A DNA stretch of 64,000 nt from Lelliottia wanjuensis (GTDB lineage Bacteria > Pseudomonadota > Gammaproteobacteria > Enterobacterales > Enterobacteriaceae): NCBI RefSeq assembly GCF_030238365.1, contig NZ_JASSOT010000049.1, positions 62,001 to 126,000 of the forward strand, read 5' to 3'. The number at the start of each line of letters is the position of its first letter. Positions within the stretch are counted from its first letter, which is position 1. Of the stretch, positions 35,331 through 47,087 are shown piece by piece. The notes under the pieces are model-generated. The model was given only the letters and a program-made list of their open reading frames with translations, had not been told where the DNA came from and made no database searches. The position numbers were made by a program, and so were the translations under genes.

Positions 35331-38300
35331 ATGTTAAGGGTCTACCACTCAAATCGTCTGGATGTGCTGGAAGCGCTGATGGAGTTTATCGTCGAGCGTG
35401 AGCATCCTGCCGACCCTTTTGAGCCAGAAATGGTGCTGGTGCAAAGCACCGGTATGGCCCAGTGGCTTCAGATGTCCCTGGCGCAAAAGTTTGGCATTGC
35501 GGCCAATATTGAGTTCCCGCTTCCGGCCAGTTTCATCTGGGAGATGTTTGTCCGCGTCCTGCCGGAAATCCCCAAAAAAAGCGAATTCAACAAGCAGAGC
35601 ATGAGCTGGAAGCTGATGTCGCTGTTGCCGGATATGCTGGCGAGCGATGAGTTCGCCATGCTGCGCCACTACCTCAGCGACGATACCGACAAACGTAAGC
35701 TGTTCCAGCTGGCCTCGCGAACCGCCGATCTGTATGACCAGTATCTGGTTTACCGCCCGGACTGGCTGACGCGCTGGGAAGCCGGAGAGCTGGTTGACGG
35801 CCTGCCGGAGGCGCAAATCTGGCAGGCTCCGCTGTGGAAAGCGCTGGTGGAACACACGGAAAAACTGGGGCAACCGCAGTGGCACCGTGCCAACCTGTAT
35901 GAGCGTTTTATCTCGGCGCTGGAAACGGCCTCTGAACCGCCTGCCGGCCTGCCGTCGCGGGTGTTTATCTGTGGGATTTCAGCCTTACCGCCGGTCTACC
36001 TGGATGCCCTAAAAGCACTCGGGAAACACATCGATATCCACATTCTGTTTACCAACCCCTGTCGTCATTACTGGGGCGATATTCAGGACCCGAAATGGCT
36101 GGCGCGGCTTGTTGCCCGCCAGAGGCGGCGGATCTTTGAAGAGCGCGCGATCCCGCTCTTCAAAGACAGCGACAATGCCGCTCAGCTATTCGATGAAGAA
36201 GGCATTCAAAACTTACCGAACCCGCTGCTGGCTTCCTGGGGTAAACTGGGGCGCGACTACATACACATGTTGTCTGACATTACCTCATCCGGGGAAGGGG
36301 ACGTCGATGCCTTCGCGGAGATCACCCCGGACAGCCTGTTGCACAACGTCCAGCTGGATATTCTCGATCTGGAAAACCGCGCGATCGCCGGGGTCACCGC
36401 CGAGGAATTCGCCCGCAGCGACAAGAAGCGAAAACTGGAGCCAGAGGATCGCAGCGTCACGGTACATATGTGCCACAGCCCGCAGCGCGAAGTGGAAGTG
36501 CTGCATGACAAACTGCTGGCAATGCTGCAGGACGATCCTGAGCTGACGCCGCGCGATATCGTGGTGATGGTGGCGGATATCGACAGCTACAGCCCGTTTA
36601 TTCAGGCGGTGTTCGGAAGTGCAACGGGCGATCGCTATCTTCCTTATGCCGTTTCTGACCGCCGGGCGCGTCAGTCCCATCCGGCTTTGCAGGCCTTTAT
36701 CAGTCTGCTGGCTCTGCCTGACAGCCGCTTTATTTCGGAAGACGTGCTGGCGCTGCTGGATGTGCCGGTGCTGGCCGCGCGCTTCGATATCGATGAAGAC
36801 GGATTGCGCTATCTGCGCCAGTGGGTGAACGAATCGGGCGTTCGCTGGGGAATCGACGACGACAACGTTCAGGAGTTCGAACTTCCTCCTACGGGCCAGC
36901 ACACCTGGCAGTTTGGCCTGACGCGTATGCTGCTGGGCTACGCGATGGAGAGCCATCAGGGCGAGTGGAATGAGGTTCTGCCGTACGACGAATCTTCCGG
37001 CCTGATTGCCGGGCTGGTGGGCCATCTGGCCTCGCTGTTAATGCAGCTTAACCGCTGGCGGCGCGAGCTGATGCAGTCCCGCACGCTGGAAGAATGGCAG
37101 CCGCTGTGTCGTGAAATGCTCAATGATTTCTTCCTGCCCGATACGGACACGGAAGCGGCGATGGCGCTGATCGAACAGCAGTGGCAGGCCATTATCGATG
37201 AGGGCATTTCGTCACATTATGACGAAGCCATCCCGCTCTCTCTGCTGCGTGACGAACTGACTCAGCGCCTGGACCAGGAGCGTATTAGCCAGCGCTTCCT
37301 CGCGGGCCCTGTCAATATCTGTACGCTGATGCCGATGCGTTCGATTCCGTTCAAGGTGGTGTGTCTGCTGGGGATGAACGACGGCGTCTATCCGCGCGCC
37401 CTTGCGCCGCTAGGCTTCGATCTCATGAGCCAGCAGCCGAAGCGCGGCGACCGTAGCCGACGTGATGATGACCGCTACCTCTTCCTGGAAGCGCTGATTT
37501 CGGCCCAGCAAAAGCTCTACATCAGCTATATCGGGCACTCCATTCAGGATAACAGCGAGCGTTTCCCGTCGGTGCTGGTGCAGGAGCTGGTGGATTACAT
37601 CGGTCAAAGTCACTATCTGCCGGGCGACGAACTGCTTAACTGCGACGAGAGCGAGCAGCGGGTAAAAAAACATATTACCCATCTTCACAGCCGTATGCCG
37701 TTTGACCCGATCAACTACGTCGACAACGAACAGCAAAGCTACGCCCGCGAATGGCTCCCCGCTGCGAGGAAAGAGGGGCAAGCCCATACGGATTTCATTC
37801 AGGAACTGGAATCTCGCCCAATCGAAACACTGACGTTTGAACAATTGCAGCGCTTTTGGGCGCACCCGGTACGGGCGTTTTTCCAGCAGCGACTGCAGGT
37901 GAACTTCCGCTCCGAGGAGAGTGAAATCCCGGATGCAGAACCCTTTACCCTCGACGGATTAAGCCGCTACCAGTTGAATCAGCAGCTGCTCAATGCGCTG
38001 GTGGAAGAGGAAAATGCGCAAATGCTGTTCCGCCGCTATCGGGCTGCGGGGCAACTCCCTTACGGTGCATTCGGAGAAATTGCCTGGGACATGCAGTGTC
38101 AGGAGATGCAGGCCCTGGCGGACCGGGTGGTGGAGTGCCGTCAGCCGGGTAAAAGCCTCGAAATTGATCTGACGTGCAACGGCATTCAGCTGACGGGCTG
38201 GTTACAGCAGGTTCAACCGGACGGCTTGCTGCGCTGGCGTCCTGCCATGCTCAGTGTTTCACAGGGTTTGCAACTCTGGCTCGAACATCTTGTCTACAGT

Positions 38301-38705
38301 GCCTGTGGCAACGAAGGCGAAAGCCGGTTGTTTGTGCGTAAGGATGGCGAATGGCGATTCCCACCGATGGCTGCCGATCGGGCATTAGCCTATCTGGAGC
38401 CCTACATTGAGGGCTATCGTCAGGGGATGAACAAACCGCTGCTGTTGCTCCCAGAAAGTGGGGGCGCGTGGATAAAAGCTTGTTACGACGCGCAGAATGA
38501 TGCCATGTTAACGGATGACGTCACGCTGCAAAAAGCGCGCAGCAAGTTTTTACAGGCGTACGAAGGGAACATGATGGTGCGCGGAGAGGGTGATGATGTC
38601 TGGTATCAGCGTTTATGGAGAACCCTGGAGCCGGAGTACTTCGAGGTCATCACGCAAGAGGCGCAGCGCTATCTGTTACCTTTGTTTAAATATAATCAGT
38701 CCTGA
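35331..38705 (+). CDS. recC: Exodeoxyribonuclease V gamma subunit RecC
   Basis: Scaffold of the RecBCD helicase-nuclease; splits the duplex and reads Chi. The 1124 residues compare with 1122 in E. coli. The start MLRVYHSNRLDVLEALMEF is family-typical, and blocks such as LAGPVNICTLMPMRSIPFKV are conserved. It lies ahead of ptrA-recB-recD. Confidence 0.97.
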   Translation: MLRVYHSNRLDVLEALMEFIVEREHPADPFEPEMVLVQSTGMAQWLQMSLAQKFGIAANIEFPLPASFIWEMFVRVLPEIPKKSEFNKQSMSWKLMSLLPDMLASDEFAMLRHYLSDDTDKRKLFQLASRTADLYDQYLVYRPDWLTRWEAGELVDGLPEAQIWQAPLWKALVEHTEKLGQPQWHRANLYERFISALETASEPPAGLPSRVFICGISALPPVYLDALKALGKHIDIHILFTNPCRHYWGDIQDPKWLARLVARQRRRIFEERAIPLFKDSDNAAQLFDEEGIQNLPNPLLASWGKLGRDYIHMLSDITSSGEGDVDAFAEITPDSLLHNVQLDILDLENRAIAGVTAEEFARSDKKRKLEPEDRSVTVHMCHSPQREVEVLHDKLLAMLQDDPELTPRDIVVMVADIDSYSPFIQAVFGSATGDRYLPYAVSDRRARQSHPALQAFISLLALPDSRFISEDVLALLDVPVLAARFDIDEDGLRYLRQWVNESGVRWGIDDDNVQEFELPPTGQHTWQFGLTRMLLGYAMESHQGEWNEVLPYDESSGLIAGLVGHLASLLMQLNRWRRELMQSRTLEEWQPLCREMLNDFFLPDTDTEAAMALIEQQWQAIIDEGISSHYDEAIPLSLLRDELTQRLDQERISQRFLAGPVNICTLMPMRSIPFKVVCLLGMNDGVYPRALAPLGFDLMSQQPKRGDRSRRDDDRYLFLEALISAQQKLYISYIGHSIQDNSERFPSVLVQELVDYIGQSHYLPGDELLNCDESEQRVKKHITHLHSRMPFDPINYVDNEQQSYAREWLPAARKEGQAHTDFIQELESRPIETLTFEQLQRFWAHPVRAFFQQRLQVNFRSEESEIPDAEPFTLDGLSRYQLNQQLLNALVEEENAQMLFRRYRAAGQLPYGAFGEIAWDMQCQEMQALADRVVECRQPGKSLEIDLTCNGIQLTGWLQQVQPDGLLRWRPAMLSVSQGLQLWLEHLVYSACGNEGESRLFVRKDGEWRFPPMAADRALAYLEPYIEGYRQGMNKPLLLLPESGGAWIKACYDAQNDAMLTDDVTLQKARSKFLQAYEGNMMVRGEGDDVWYQRLWRTLEPEYFEVITQEAQRYLLPLFKYNQS

Positions 38706-38845
38706 TGATTGTATAAAAATTGCGCAGGGAAAGGTGTTCATTTATTATGCCCATCTTGTCACGGACTGATGTACCAACATAAAGAGATGCTGGCGTGCCC
38801 AGCACGCAAATTGTTAATGATGTAGCCGTGATGAAGAGGTAGTGA

Positions 38846-41728
38846 ATGCCAGGCAGCACCTTGTTTAAAGCGTTTGTATTGTTTGTCGCCCTCTGGGCTC
38901 CCCTCACTCAGGCAGATACCGGTTGGCAACCCGTTCAGGAAACAATCCGTAAGAGCGAAAAAGACACTCGCCAATATCAGGCGATTCGCCTTGATAACGG
39001 GATGACTGTGCTGCTGGTTTCTGACCCGCAGGCGGTGAAGTCGCTCTCTGCGCTGGTGGTGCCGGTGGGCTCGCTGGAAGATCCTGACGCGCATCCGGGC
39101 CTGGCTCATTATCTTGAGCACATGACGCTGATGGGCTCCAAAAAATACCCACAGCCGGACAGTCTCTCCGAATTCCTCAAAATGCACGGCGGCAGCCACA
39201 ATGCCAGCACCGCGCCGTATCGCACCGCGTTTTATCTGGAAGTCGAAAACGATGCGCTGGAAGGGGCGGTAGACAGTCTCGCCGATGCCATCGCCTCGCC
39301 GCTGCTTGATAAAAAATATGCCGATCGCGAGCGTAACGCCGTCAATGCCGAGCTGACCATGGCCCGTACCCGAGACGGTATGCGTATGGCTCAGGTCAGC
39401 GCCGAAACCATCAACCCGGCGCACCCCGGCTCGCGTTTTTCCGGGGGAAATCTCGAAACCCTGAGCGACAAACCTGGCAGCCCGGTGCTTGATGCCTTAC
39501 ACGCGTTTCGCGATAAATATTATTCCGCCAACCTGATGAAAGCGGTGGTCTACAGCAACAAACCGTTGCCGGAGCTGGCGCGCATCGCAGCGCAAACCTA
39601 TGGCCGCGTCCCCAACAAAAACATCGACAAGCCGGAAATCACCACGCCAGTGGTCACCGACGAGCAGAAAGGCATCATCATTCACTACGTTCCGGCCATG
39701 CCGCGAAAAGTGCTGCGTGTCGAATTCCGTATTGATAACAACACCGCCCAGTTCCGCAGTAAAACGGACGAACTGGTCACCTATCTGATCGGCAACCGCA
39801 GTCCGGGCACGCTCTCGGACTGGCTGCAAAAGCAGGGCCTGGTAGAGGGCATCCGCGCTGACTCCGATCCGGTCGTGAATGGCAACAGCGGTGTGCTGGC
39901 TATCTCGGCAACCCTGACTGACAAAGGCCTCGCGCACCGCGATGAAGTGGTTGCGGCGATTTTCAGCTATCTCTCGCTGCTTCGTGATAAAGGCGTTGAT
40001 AAACGCTACTTTGACGAGCTGGCCCATGTGCTGGATCTCGACTTCCGCTATCCGTCGATCACCCGCGATATGGACTATGTCGAATGGCTGGCTGACACCA
40101 TGATCCGCGTCCCGGTCGAACATACGCTGGATGCGGTCAACATTGCCGATCAGTATGACGCCGACGCTATCAAAGCGCGTCTGGCGATGATGACCCCGCA
40201 AAACGCCCGTATCTGGTACATCAGCCCGAAAGAGCCGCATAACAAAACGGCGTACTTCGTCGATGCACCGTATCAGGTGAATAAAATCAGCGCGCAAACC
40301 TTCGCGGACTGGCAGAAAAAAGCCGGAGAGATTGCCCTGCAACTGCCGGAACTGAACCCATACATCCCTGATGATTTCACGCTGATCAAACCTGCGAAGG
40401 AATACCCGCATCCGGAACTGATCGTTAACGAACCGACTTTACGCGTGGTCTATACCCCGAGCCGCTACTTTGCCAGCGAGCCGAAGGCGGATGTCAGCGT
40501 CGTGCTGCGTAACCCGCAGGCGATGGACAGCGCCAAAAATCAGGTCATGTTTGCCCTGAATGACTACCTGGCAGGCATCGCCCTCGATCAGCTGAGTAAC
40601 CAGGCTGCCGTGGGCGGGATCAGTTTCTCCACCAACGCTAACAACGGACTGATGGTCAACGCCAACGGCTACACCCAGCGTCTGCCGCAGCTTTTCGAAG
40701 CGCTGCTGGACGGGTATTTCAGCTACACGCCGACCGAAGAGCAGCTTGAACAGGCGAAATCCTGGTACGCGCAGATGATGGATTCGGCGGAAAAAGGCAA
40801 AGCCTTCGATCAGGCGATTATGCCGGTGCAGATGCTGTCGCAGATCCCGTACTTCCAGCGTGAAACCCGCCGTGCGCTGCTGCCGTCGATCACCCTGAAA
40901 GAGGTGCTGGACTACCGTACCGCCCTGAAAACGAACTCGCGGCCAGAGTTCCTGATTGTCGGCAACATGAGCGAAGACCAGGCCAAAACCCTCGCGCAGA
41001 ATGTTCGCAAGCAGCTGGGAGCGAACGGCAACGAGTGGTGTCGTAACCAGGACGTGCTGGTGGATAAACAGCAGAATGTGATCTTCGAAAAAGCGGGCAG
41101 CAGCACGGATTCCGCGCTGGCCGCCGTCTTTGTCCCGACCGGCTACGATGAGTTTGCCAGCTCCGCCTACAGCGCGGTGCTGGGGCAAATCATCCAGCCG
41201 TGGTTCTACAACCAGCTGCGTACCGAAGAACAGCTCGGCTATGCGGTGTTTGCGTTCTCGATGAACGTCGGTCGCCAGTGGGGCCTCGGCTTCTTGCTGC
41301 AAAGCAGCGACAAACAGCCCGCTTATCTTTGGCAGCGTTATCAGGCGTTCTTCCCGCAGGCGGAAGAGAAACTGCGCAAAATGACGCCAGAAGAGTTTGC
41401 CCAAATTCAGCAGGCGGTGATCGCGCAGGTGGTGCAAGCTCCGCAGACCCTGGGCGAAGAAGCGTCGCAGTTGAGCAAAGATTTCGACCGGGGGAATATG
41501 ACCTTCGATTCCCGTGATAAAGTAGTGGCCGAGATAAAACAGCTGACGCCGCAAAAGGTTGCCGATTTCTTCCACCAGGCGGTGGTGAAGCCGCAAGGTA
41601 TGGCATGCTTGTCTCAGGTTTCCGGCAGCCAGAACGGAAAAGTGGATTATGTGGATCCGCAGGGCTGGAAAGTCTGGGAGAGCGTCAGCGCATTACAGAA
41701 ATCGATGCCCTGGAGTAAGAAAGAATGA
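38846..41728 (+). CDS. ptrA: Protease III (pitrilysin)
   Basis: Periplasmic M16 zinc metallopeptidase that degrades small peptides. The 960 residues start with a Sec signal peptide (MPGSTLFKAFVLFVALWAP then LTQAD). The inverted Zn motif HYLEH is present, with the downstream Glu in ERNAVNAEL. GAGG precedes the ATG. It lies between recC and recB as in other enterics; its stop overlaps the recB start (ATGA). No functional tie to recombination is known. Confidence 0.97.
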   Translation: MPGSTLFKAFVLFVALWAPLTQADTGWQPVQETIRKSEKDTRQYQAIRLDNGMTVLLVSDPQAVKSLSALVVPVGSLEDPDAHPGLAHYLEHMTLMGSKKYPQPDSLSEFLKMHGGSHNASTAPYRTAFYLEVENDALEGAVDSLADAIASPLLDKKYADRERNAVNAELTMARTRDGMRMAQVSAETINPAHPGSRFSGGNLETLSDKPGSPVLDALHAFRDKYYSANLMKAVVYSNKPLPELARIAAQTYGRVPNKNIDKPEITTPVVTDEQKGIIIHYVPAMPRKVLRVEFRIDNNTAQFRSKTDELVTYLIGNRSPGTLSDWLQKQGLVEGIRADSDPVVNGNSGVLAISATLTDKGLAHRDEVVAAIFSYLSLLRDKGVDKRYFDELAHVLDLDFRYPSITRDMDYVEWLADTMIRVPVEHTLDAVNIADQYDADAIKARLAMMTPQNARIWYISPKEPHNKTAYFVDAPYQVNKISAQTFADWQKKAGEIALQLPELNPYIPDDFTLIKPAKEYPHPELIVNEPTLRVVYTPSRYFASEPKADVSVVLRNPQAMDSAKNQVMFALNDYLAGIALDQLSNQAAVGGISFSTNANNGLMVNANGYTQRLPQLFEALLDGYFSYTPTEEQLEQAKSWYAQMMDSAEKGKAFDQAIMPVQMLSQIPYFQRETRRALLPSITLKEVLDYRTALKTNSRPEFLIVGNMSEDQAKTLAQNVRKQLGANGNEWCRNQDVLVDKQQNVIFEKAGSSTDSALAAVFVPTGYDEFASSAYSAVLGQIIQPWFYNQLRTEEQLGYAVFAFSMNVGRQWGLGFLLQSSDKQPAYLWQRYQAFFPQAEEKLRKMTPEEFAQIQQAVIAQVVQAPQTLGEEASQLSKDFDRGNMTFDSRDKVVAEIKQLTPQKVADFFHQAVVKPQGMACLSQVSGSQNGKVDYVDPQGWKVWESVSALQKSMPWSKKE

Positions 41729-44700
41729 CCGACACCGCTGAGTCCCTTGATCCCTTACGTTTGCCGTTGCAGGGCGAACGATTGATTGAAGCCTCAGCGG
41801 GAACCGGAAAAACCTTCACCATTGCCGCCCTGTACCTGCGCCTGTTGCTGGGTCTGGGCGGTAATGCTGCGTTTGGGCGTCCGCTCAGCGTGGAGCAGCT
41901 GCTGGTGGTGACCTTCACCGAAGCGGCGACCGCCGAACTACGTGGGCGTATTCGGTTGAACATTCACGAACTGCGCATCGCCTGCCTGCGTCAAACCACC
42001 GATAACCCCCTTTACGCTCGCCTGCTGGAAGAGATCACCGACAAACAGCAGGCGGCCCAATGGCTGCTGCTGGCCGAGCGTCAAATGGACGAAGCGGCCG
42101 TCTTTACCATTCACGGTTTTTGCCAGCGCATGCTGAGCCTGAATGCGTTTGAATCGGGCATGCTCTTTGAACAACAGCTCATCGAAGATGAATCCGAGCT
42201 GCGCCATCAGGCCTGCGCGGATTTCTGGCGTCGCCACTGTTACCCGCTCCCGCGCGACATCGCCGAAGCGGTGCACGCCATGTGGAAAGGGCCGGAAGAA
42301 CTTTTGCGCGCGATCGAGCGCTATCTGCAAGGCGAAGCGCCTGCGATAAAATCCCCGCCGCCTGCGGACGAAACTCTCGCGGCGAGGCACGAGAAAATCA
42401 TTTCACTGATCGCCGCCCTGAAGCAGAAATGGTGCGATTCTGTCGCCGACATTGAGTCCATTCTGGAAAATTCCGGCATTGACCGACGCAAGTTCAACCG
42501 CGGCAATCAGGGGAAATGGATCGAAAAAATCAGCGCCTGGGCGCAGGAAGAGACGCGGGGCTATCAGCTTCCCGACGCGCTGGAAAAGTTTTCCCAAAGT
42601 TTCCTGGTGGAGCGCACCAAAGCCGATGGCGTTGTGCCTGAACATCCGCTGTTTGTCGCGATTGAAACCCTGCTGGCGCAGCCGCTCACCCTCAACGATT
42701 TAATGATCACGCGTGCGATGGCGGAGATCCGCGAAACGGTCGCCCGCGAAAAGCGTCGCCGCGGCGAGCTGGGCTTTGACGATATGCTGAGCCGCCTGGA
42801 TGCGGCGCTCGGCAGTGAGAACGGCGACGCGCTGGCGGCGGCCATCCGCACCCGTTTCCCGGTGGCGATGATCGATGAATTCCAGGACACCGACCCGCAG
42901 CAATACCGCATTTTCCGCCGCATCTGGCGCCAGCAGCCGGATACGGCGCTACTGCTGATTGGCGATCCCAAGCAGGCAATCTACGCCTTTCGTGGCGCGG
43001 ATATCTTCACCTACATGAAAGCCCGCGGCGAGGTCGAAGCGCATTACACGCTGGACACCAACTGGCGTTCCGCGCCGGGGATGGTGGCGAGCGTCAACAC
43101 GCTTTTTGCGCGGATGGACGCGGCATTCATGTTCAAGGAAATTCCCTTTTCATCCGTGAAATCGGCGGAGAAAAACAGCGCGCTGCGGTTTGAATTTCGC
43201 GGTGAAATTCAGCCTGCGATGAACTTTTGGCTGATGGACGGCGAAGGCTGTGGCGTCAGCGACTATCAGAACTTTATGGCGCAGCAGTGCGCGGCGCAGA
43301 TCCGCGACTGGCTCAGCGCCGGCGCGCAGGGCCAGGCGCTGCTGTGGAAAGGTGAAACCGCCAAAGCGGTCAGCGCCTCGGACATCACCGTGCTGGTGCG
43401 CAGCCGCCAGGAGGCGTCCCTGGTTCGCGATGCGCTCACGATGCTCTCGATCCCGTCGGTTTATCTCTCTAACCGCGACAGCGTGTTTGAAACGCTCGAA
43501 GCGCAGGAGATGCTCTGGCTGCTACAAGCCGTGCTGACGCCGGAGCGAGAGAGCACGCTGCGCAGCGCGCTGGCAAGCTCGATGCTCGGCCTGAATGCGC
43601 GCGACATCGACGCGCTGAATAACGATGAAAGCGCATGGGATGCGGTGGTCGAAGAGTTCACCCATTATCGCGAACGCTGGCAGAAACGCGGCGTGATGGC
43701 GATGCTGCGCGAACTGATGACGCAGCGGCAGGTCGCGGAAAACATGCTGGCAACGGCAGGCGGCGAGCGCCGTCTGACCGACATTTTGCACATCAGCGAG
43801 CTGCTGCAGGAGGCGGGATCGCAGCTTGAGAGCGAGCATGCTCTGGTGCGCTGGCTGTCGCAGCACATCGCCGATCCTAACAGTAATGCCTCAAGCCAGC
43901 AGATGCGTCTCGAAAGCGACAAGCATCTGGTGAAAATCGTCACCATCCACAAATCCAAAGGGCTGGAATACCCGCTGGTGTGCCTGCCGTTTATCGCCAA
44001 CTATCGCGCGCAGGACCAGGCGTTCTATCACGATCGCGTGTCGTTCGAACCGGTGCTGGATCTCAGCAAAGCCGATGCCAGCGTTGAGCTCGCCGAAGCC
44101 GAACGTCTGGCGGAAGATTTACGCCTGCTGTATGTCGCCCTGACGCGTTCCGTCTGGCATTGCAGCCTGGGCGTCGCGCCGCTGTTCCGCCGTCGCGGCG
44201 AAAAAGCGGGGGAGAGCGATTTCCATCTCAGTGCCCTCGGGCGGCTGATTCAAAAGGGCGAACCCAAAGACGCCGCCGGGCTGCGTCAGTGCCTCGACGA
44301 ATTATGCGGCGACAATATCGCGCTGCAGATCCCCGGTCAGCCCGATCTTTCCCGCTGGCAGATGCCCGAGCTTTCGGTGCCTGATTTAGGCGCACGGCAG
44401 ATCATCCGCGCGCTGAGGGATGACTGGCGTGTGACCAGCTACTCCGGCCTGCAGCAGCACGGACAGAATATCGCTCAGGATCTAATGCCAAAGCTCGATG
44501 TAGATGCTTCGGGCGTGGGCGAAGTGGTGGAAGAACCCGAACTGACGCCCCATCAGTTCCCGCGCGGCGCATCGCCCGGAACCTTTTTGCACAGCCTGTT
44601 CGAAACGCTCGACTTTACCCAGCCGGTGTCGCCGGAGTGGGTGCTGGAGACGCTGCAAAAAGGCGGATACGACGCCCATTGGCAGCCGGTGCTGACCGAG

Positions 44701-45270
44701 TGGATCACCGCGATTTTACAGGCTCCGCTCACCGAAGCCGGCGTATCTCTCAGTCAGCTCACGGCAAAAGAGAAGCAGGTCGAGATGGAGTTCTATCTCC
44801 CGATTGCCGGGCCGCTGACGGCGGATGCCCTTGATGCGATTATTCGCGAGCACGATCCGCTGTCGAAGAACTGCCCGCCGCTCAATTTCCGCCAGGTGAG
44901 CGGGATGCTGAAAGGCTTTATCGATTTAGTATTCCGCCACGAGGGCCGCTATTACCTGCTGGATTACAAATCCAACTGGCTGGGTGAGAACAGCGAGGCT
45001 TACACCCGGGAGGCGATGGCCGCGGCGATGCAGTCGCACCGCTACGATTTGCAGTATCAGCTTTACACTCTGGCGCTGCATCGCTATCTGCGCCATCGCA
45101 TCGCGGATTATGACTATGACGACCATTTCGGCGGCGTCATTTATCTGTTCTTACGCGGCGTTGATGCCAAAGATCCGCAGTCGGGGATCTTCACGACGCG
45201 ACCTGATTCGGTACTGATTGATAAAATGGACCGGCTGTTTGCCGCAAACACGGAAGAGGTGGCCCAATGA
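41725..45270 (+). CDS. recB: Exodeoxyribonuclease V beta subunit RecB
   Basis: 3'-5' helicase and nuclease subunit of RecBCD. The 1181 residues (1180 in E. coli) have the Walker [10 protein letters not shown] (K29), UvrD-type motifs IDEFQDTDP and [13 protein letters not shown], and the C-terminal nuclease motif with GFIDLVF and [10 protein letters not shown], which supply the Mg-binding Asp and Lys. It is coupled to ptrA and recD by ATGA overlaps. Confidence 0.97.
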   Translation: MTDTAESLDPLRLPLQGERLIEASAGTGKTFTIAALYLRLLLGLGGNAAFGRPLSVEQLLVVTFTEAATAELRGRIRLNIHELRIACLRQTTDNPLYARLLEEITDKQQAAQWLLLAERQMDEAAVFTIHGFCQRMLSLNAFESGMLFEQQLIEDESELRHQACADFWRRHCYPLPRDIAEAVHAMWKGPEELLRAIERYLQGEAPAIKSPPPADETLAARHEKIISLIAALKQKWCDSVADIESILENSGIDRRKFNRGNQGKWIEKISAWAQEETRGYQLPDALEKFSQSFLVERTKADGVVPEHPLFVAIETLLAQPLTLNDLMITRAMAEIRETVAREKRRRGELGFDDMLSRLDAALGSENGDALAAAIRTRFPVAMIDEFQDTDPQQYRIFRRIWRQQPDTALLLIGDPKQAIYAFRGADIFTYMKARGEVEAHYTLDTNWRSAPGMVASVNTLFARMDAAFMFKEIPFSSVKSAEKNSALRFEFRGEIQPAMNFWLMDGEGCGVSDYQNFMAQQCAAQIRDWLSAGAQGQALLWKGETAKAVSASDITVLVRSRQEASLVRDALTMLSIPSVYLSNRDSVFETLEAQEMLWLLQAVLTPERESTLRSALASSMLGLNARDIDALNNDESAWDAVVEEFTHYRERWQKRGVMAMLRELMTQRQVAENMLATAGGERRLTDILHISELLQEAGSQLESEHALVRWLSQHIADPNSNASSQQMRLESDKHLVKIVTIHKSKGLEYPLVCLPFIANYRAQDQAFYHDRVSFEPVLDLSKADASVELAEAERLAEDLRLLYVALTRSVWHCSLGVAPLFRRRGEKAGESDFHLSALGRLIQKGEPKDAAGLRQCLDELCGDNIALQIPGQPDLSRWQMPELSVPDLGARQIIRALRDDWRVTSYSGLQQHGQNIAQDLMPKLDVDASGVGEVVEEPELTPHQFPRGASPGTFLHSLFETLDFTQPVSPEWVLETLQKGGYDAHWQPVLTEWITAILQAPLTEAGVSLSQLTAKEKQVEMEFYLPIAGPLTADALDAIIREHDPLSKNCPPLNFRQVSGMLKGFIDLVFRHEGRYYLLDYKSNWLGENSEAYTREAMAAAMQSHRYDLQYQLYTLALHRYLRHRIADYDYDDHFGGVIYLFLRGVDAKDPQSGIFTTRPDSVLIDKMDRLFAANTEEVAQ

Positions 45271-47087
45271 CGATGAAAGATCTGTTACTGGCGGCGGTAG
45301 AGCAGCGCGTGCTGCGCCCGCTGGATGCGCAGTTTGCCATGATGGTTGCTGGTGACGACGCGGCGGTGATGCTGGCCGCTGCGATTTTAAGCCGTGATGC
45401 TGGTGAGGGCCATGTCTGTTTGCCGCTCTCGCGCCTGATGCCGGACGAGAAAACGCCGGTGCCGCTGCAGGCCTGTTTCGCGCTGATCGGTGAAACGACA
45501 GACTGGCCAGGCGTACTGCTGCGCTCACGCGCGGTGAGTCAGGGCGAAATCCCGACGCCGCTCATCCTTTGCAATGACCGGCTGTATCTCAATCGCATGT
45601 GGCGCAATGAGCTGGCGATTGCGCATTTCTTCAATGAGTCCAACCAGCCGTTGCCCTACGACGATGCCCAGCTGATTCAAACCCTGAATGACCTGTTCGG
45701 TGAGTCGGAAACGGTGAACTGGCAAAAAGTGGCCGCGGCGGTGGCGCTGACGCGGCGCATATCGGTCATCTCCGGCGGGCCGGGGACCGGGAAAACCACC
45801 ACCGTGGCAAAACTGCTGGCGGCGCTGATCCAGATGGCGGGGGAGCAGAAGTGCCGTATCCGCCTGGCGGCCCCTACAGGAAAAGCGGCGGCGCGACTGA
45901 CGGAATCTCTGGGCGGTACGCTGCAAAAACTGCCGCTTAACGATGCGCAGCGCAAGCTGTTCCCGAGTGAAGCCAGCACCTTGCACCGCTTGCTCGGCGC
46001 ACAGCCCGGCAGCCAGCGTCTGCGCTATCACGCGGGCAATCCGCTGCACCTCGACGTGCTGGTGGTCGACGAAGCGTCGATGATCGATCTGACGATGATG
46101 TCGCGCCTGATTGACGCGCTCCCGCCGCACGCCCGCGTGATTTTCCTCGGCGATCGCGATCAGCTGGCCTCGGTTGAGGCCGGGGCGGTGCTGGGAGATA
46201 TCTGTAATTATGCCAGCGCAGGGTACACCGCTCAGCGCGCGCAGGAGTTGTCGCACCTGACCGGATGTCCGATTGAAGGGAATCATGAGCAACGGGCGGG
46301 GGCTTTGCGCGACAGCCTGTGCCTGCTGCAAAAAAGCTACCGCTTCGGCAGCGACTCCGGCATCGGCCAGCTCGCGGCGGCGGTCAATCGCGGCGATCGC
46401 ACGGCCATCAGGTCAGTGTTTAGCGGCGCTTTTGCGGATATCGAGAAAAAGCCGCTCCAGACGGGCGAGGAGTATCTCGCGATGCTCGACGATGCGTTGC
46501 AGGGCTACCAGCATTTCCTGTCGAGCGTGCAGCAGCAGGATGCGCCGGAGGCGGTCATCGCTGCGTTTGGCGAATATCAGCTGCTCTGTGCCCTGCGTGA
46601 GGGCCCGTTTGGCGTGACGGGGCTGAATGAACGGCTCGAACAGGCGTTAGCGCAGAAGCGAAAAATTACCCGCCAGCCGCACTCGCGCTGGTATGAGGGG
46701 CGTCCGGTGATGATCTCACGCAACGACAGCGCGCTGGGGCTGTTTAACGGTGATATTGGTATTGCCCTCGATCGCGGACAGGGGCTGCGCGTCTGGTTTC
46801 AGATGCCGGATGGCAGCGTGAAATCGGTCCAGCCAAGCCGCCTGCCGGAACACGAAACCGCGTGGGCGATGACGGTGCATAAATCGCAAGGATCGGAATT
46901 CGACCACGCAGTGCTGATTCTGCCCGCGCAGATGTCGCCGGTGGTGACGCGCGAGCTGGTGTATACCGCTATCACACGCGCGCGGAGACGATTGTCGCTC
47001 TATGCCGACGAGCGTGTTCTGGCGCAGGCCGTCACCACGCGTACCGAGCGTCGCAGCGGGTTGAGTGCGGTGTTTGAATCAGCTTAA
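45267..47087 (+). CDS. recD: Exodeoxyribonuclease V alpha subunit RecD
   Basis: 5'-3' helicase subunit of RecBCD. The 606 residues compare with 608 in E. coli. Walker [12 protein letters not shown], motif [12 protein letters not shown], and the C-terminal [16 protein letters not shown] are present. It starts in the recB stop (ATGA); an ATG two codons later is a possible alternative. Its last 9 bp overlap the end of convergent argA. Confidence 0.96.
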   Translation: MTMKDLLLAAVEQRVLRPLDAQFAMMVAGDDAAVMLAAAILSRDAGEGHVCLPLSRLMPDEKTPVPLQACFALIGETTDWPGVLLRSRAVSQGEIPTPLILCNDRLYLNRMWRNELAIAHFFNESNQPLPYDDAQLIQTLNDLFGESETVNWQKVAAAVALTRRISVISGGPGTGKTTTVAKLLAALIQMAGEQKCRIRLAAPTGKAAARLTESLGGTLQKLPLNDAQRKLFPSEASTLHRLLGAQPGSQRLRYHAGNPLHLDVLVVDEASMIDLTMMSRLIDALPPHARVIFLGDRDQLASVEAGAVLGDICNYASAGYTAQRAQELSHLTGCPIEGNHEQRAGALRDSLCLLQKSYRFGSDSGIGQLAAAVNRGDRTAIRSVFSGAFADIEKKPLQTGEEYLAMLDDALQGYQHFLSSVQQQDAPEAVIAAFGEYQLLCALREGPFGVTGLNERLEQALAQKRKITRQPHSRWYEGRPVMISRNDSALGLFNGDIGIALDRGQGLRVWFQMPDGSVKSVQPSRLPEHETAWAMTVHKSQGSEFDHAVLILPAQMSPVVTRELVYTAITRARRRLSLYADERVLAQAVTTRTERRSGLSAVFESA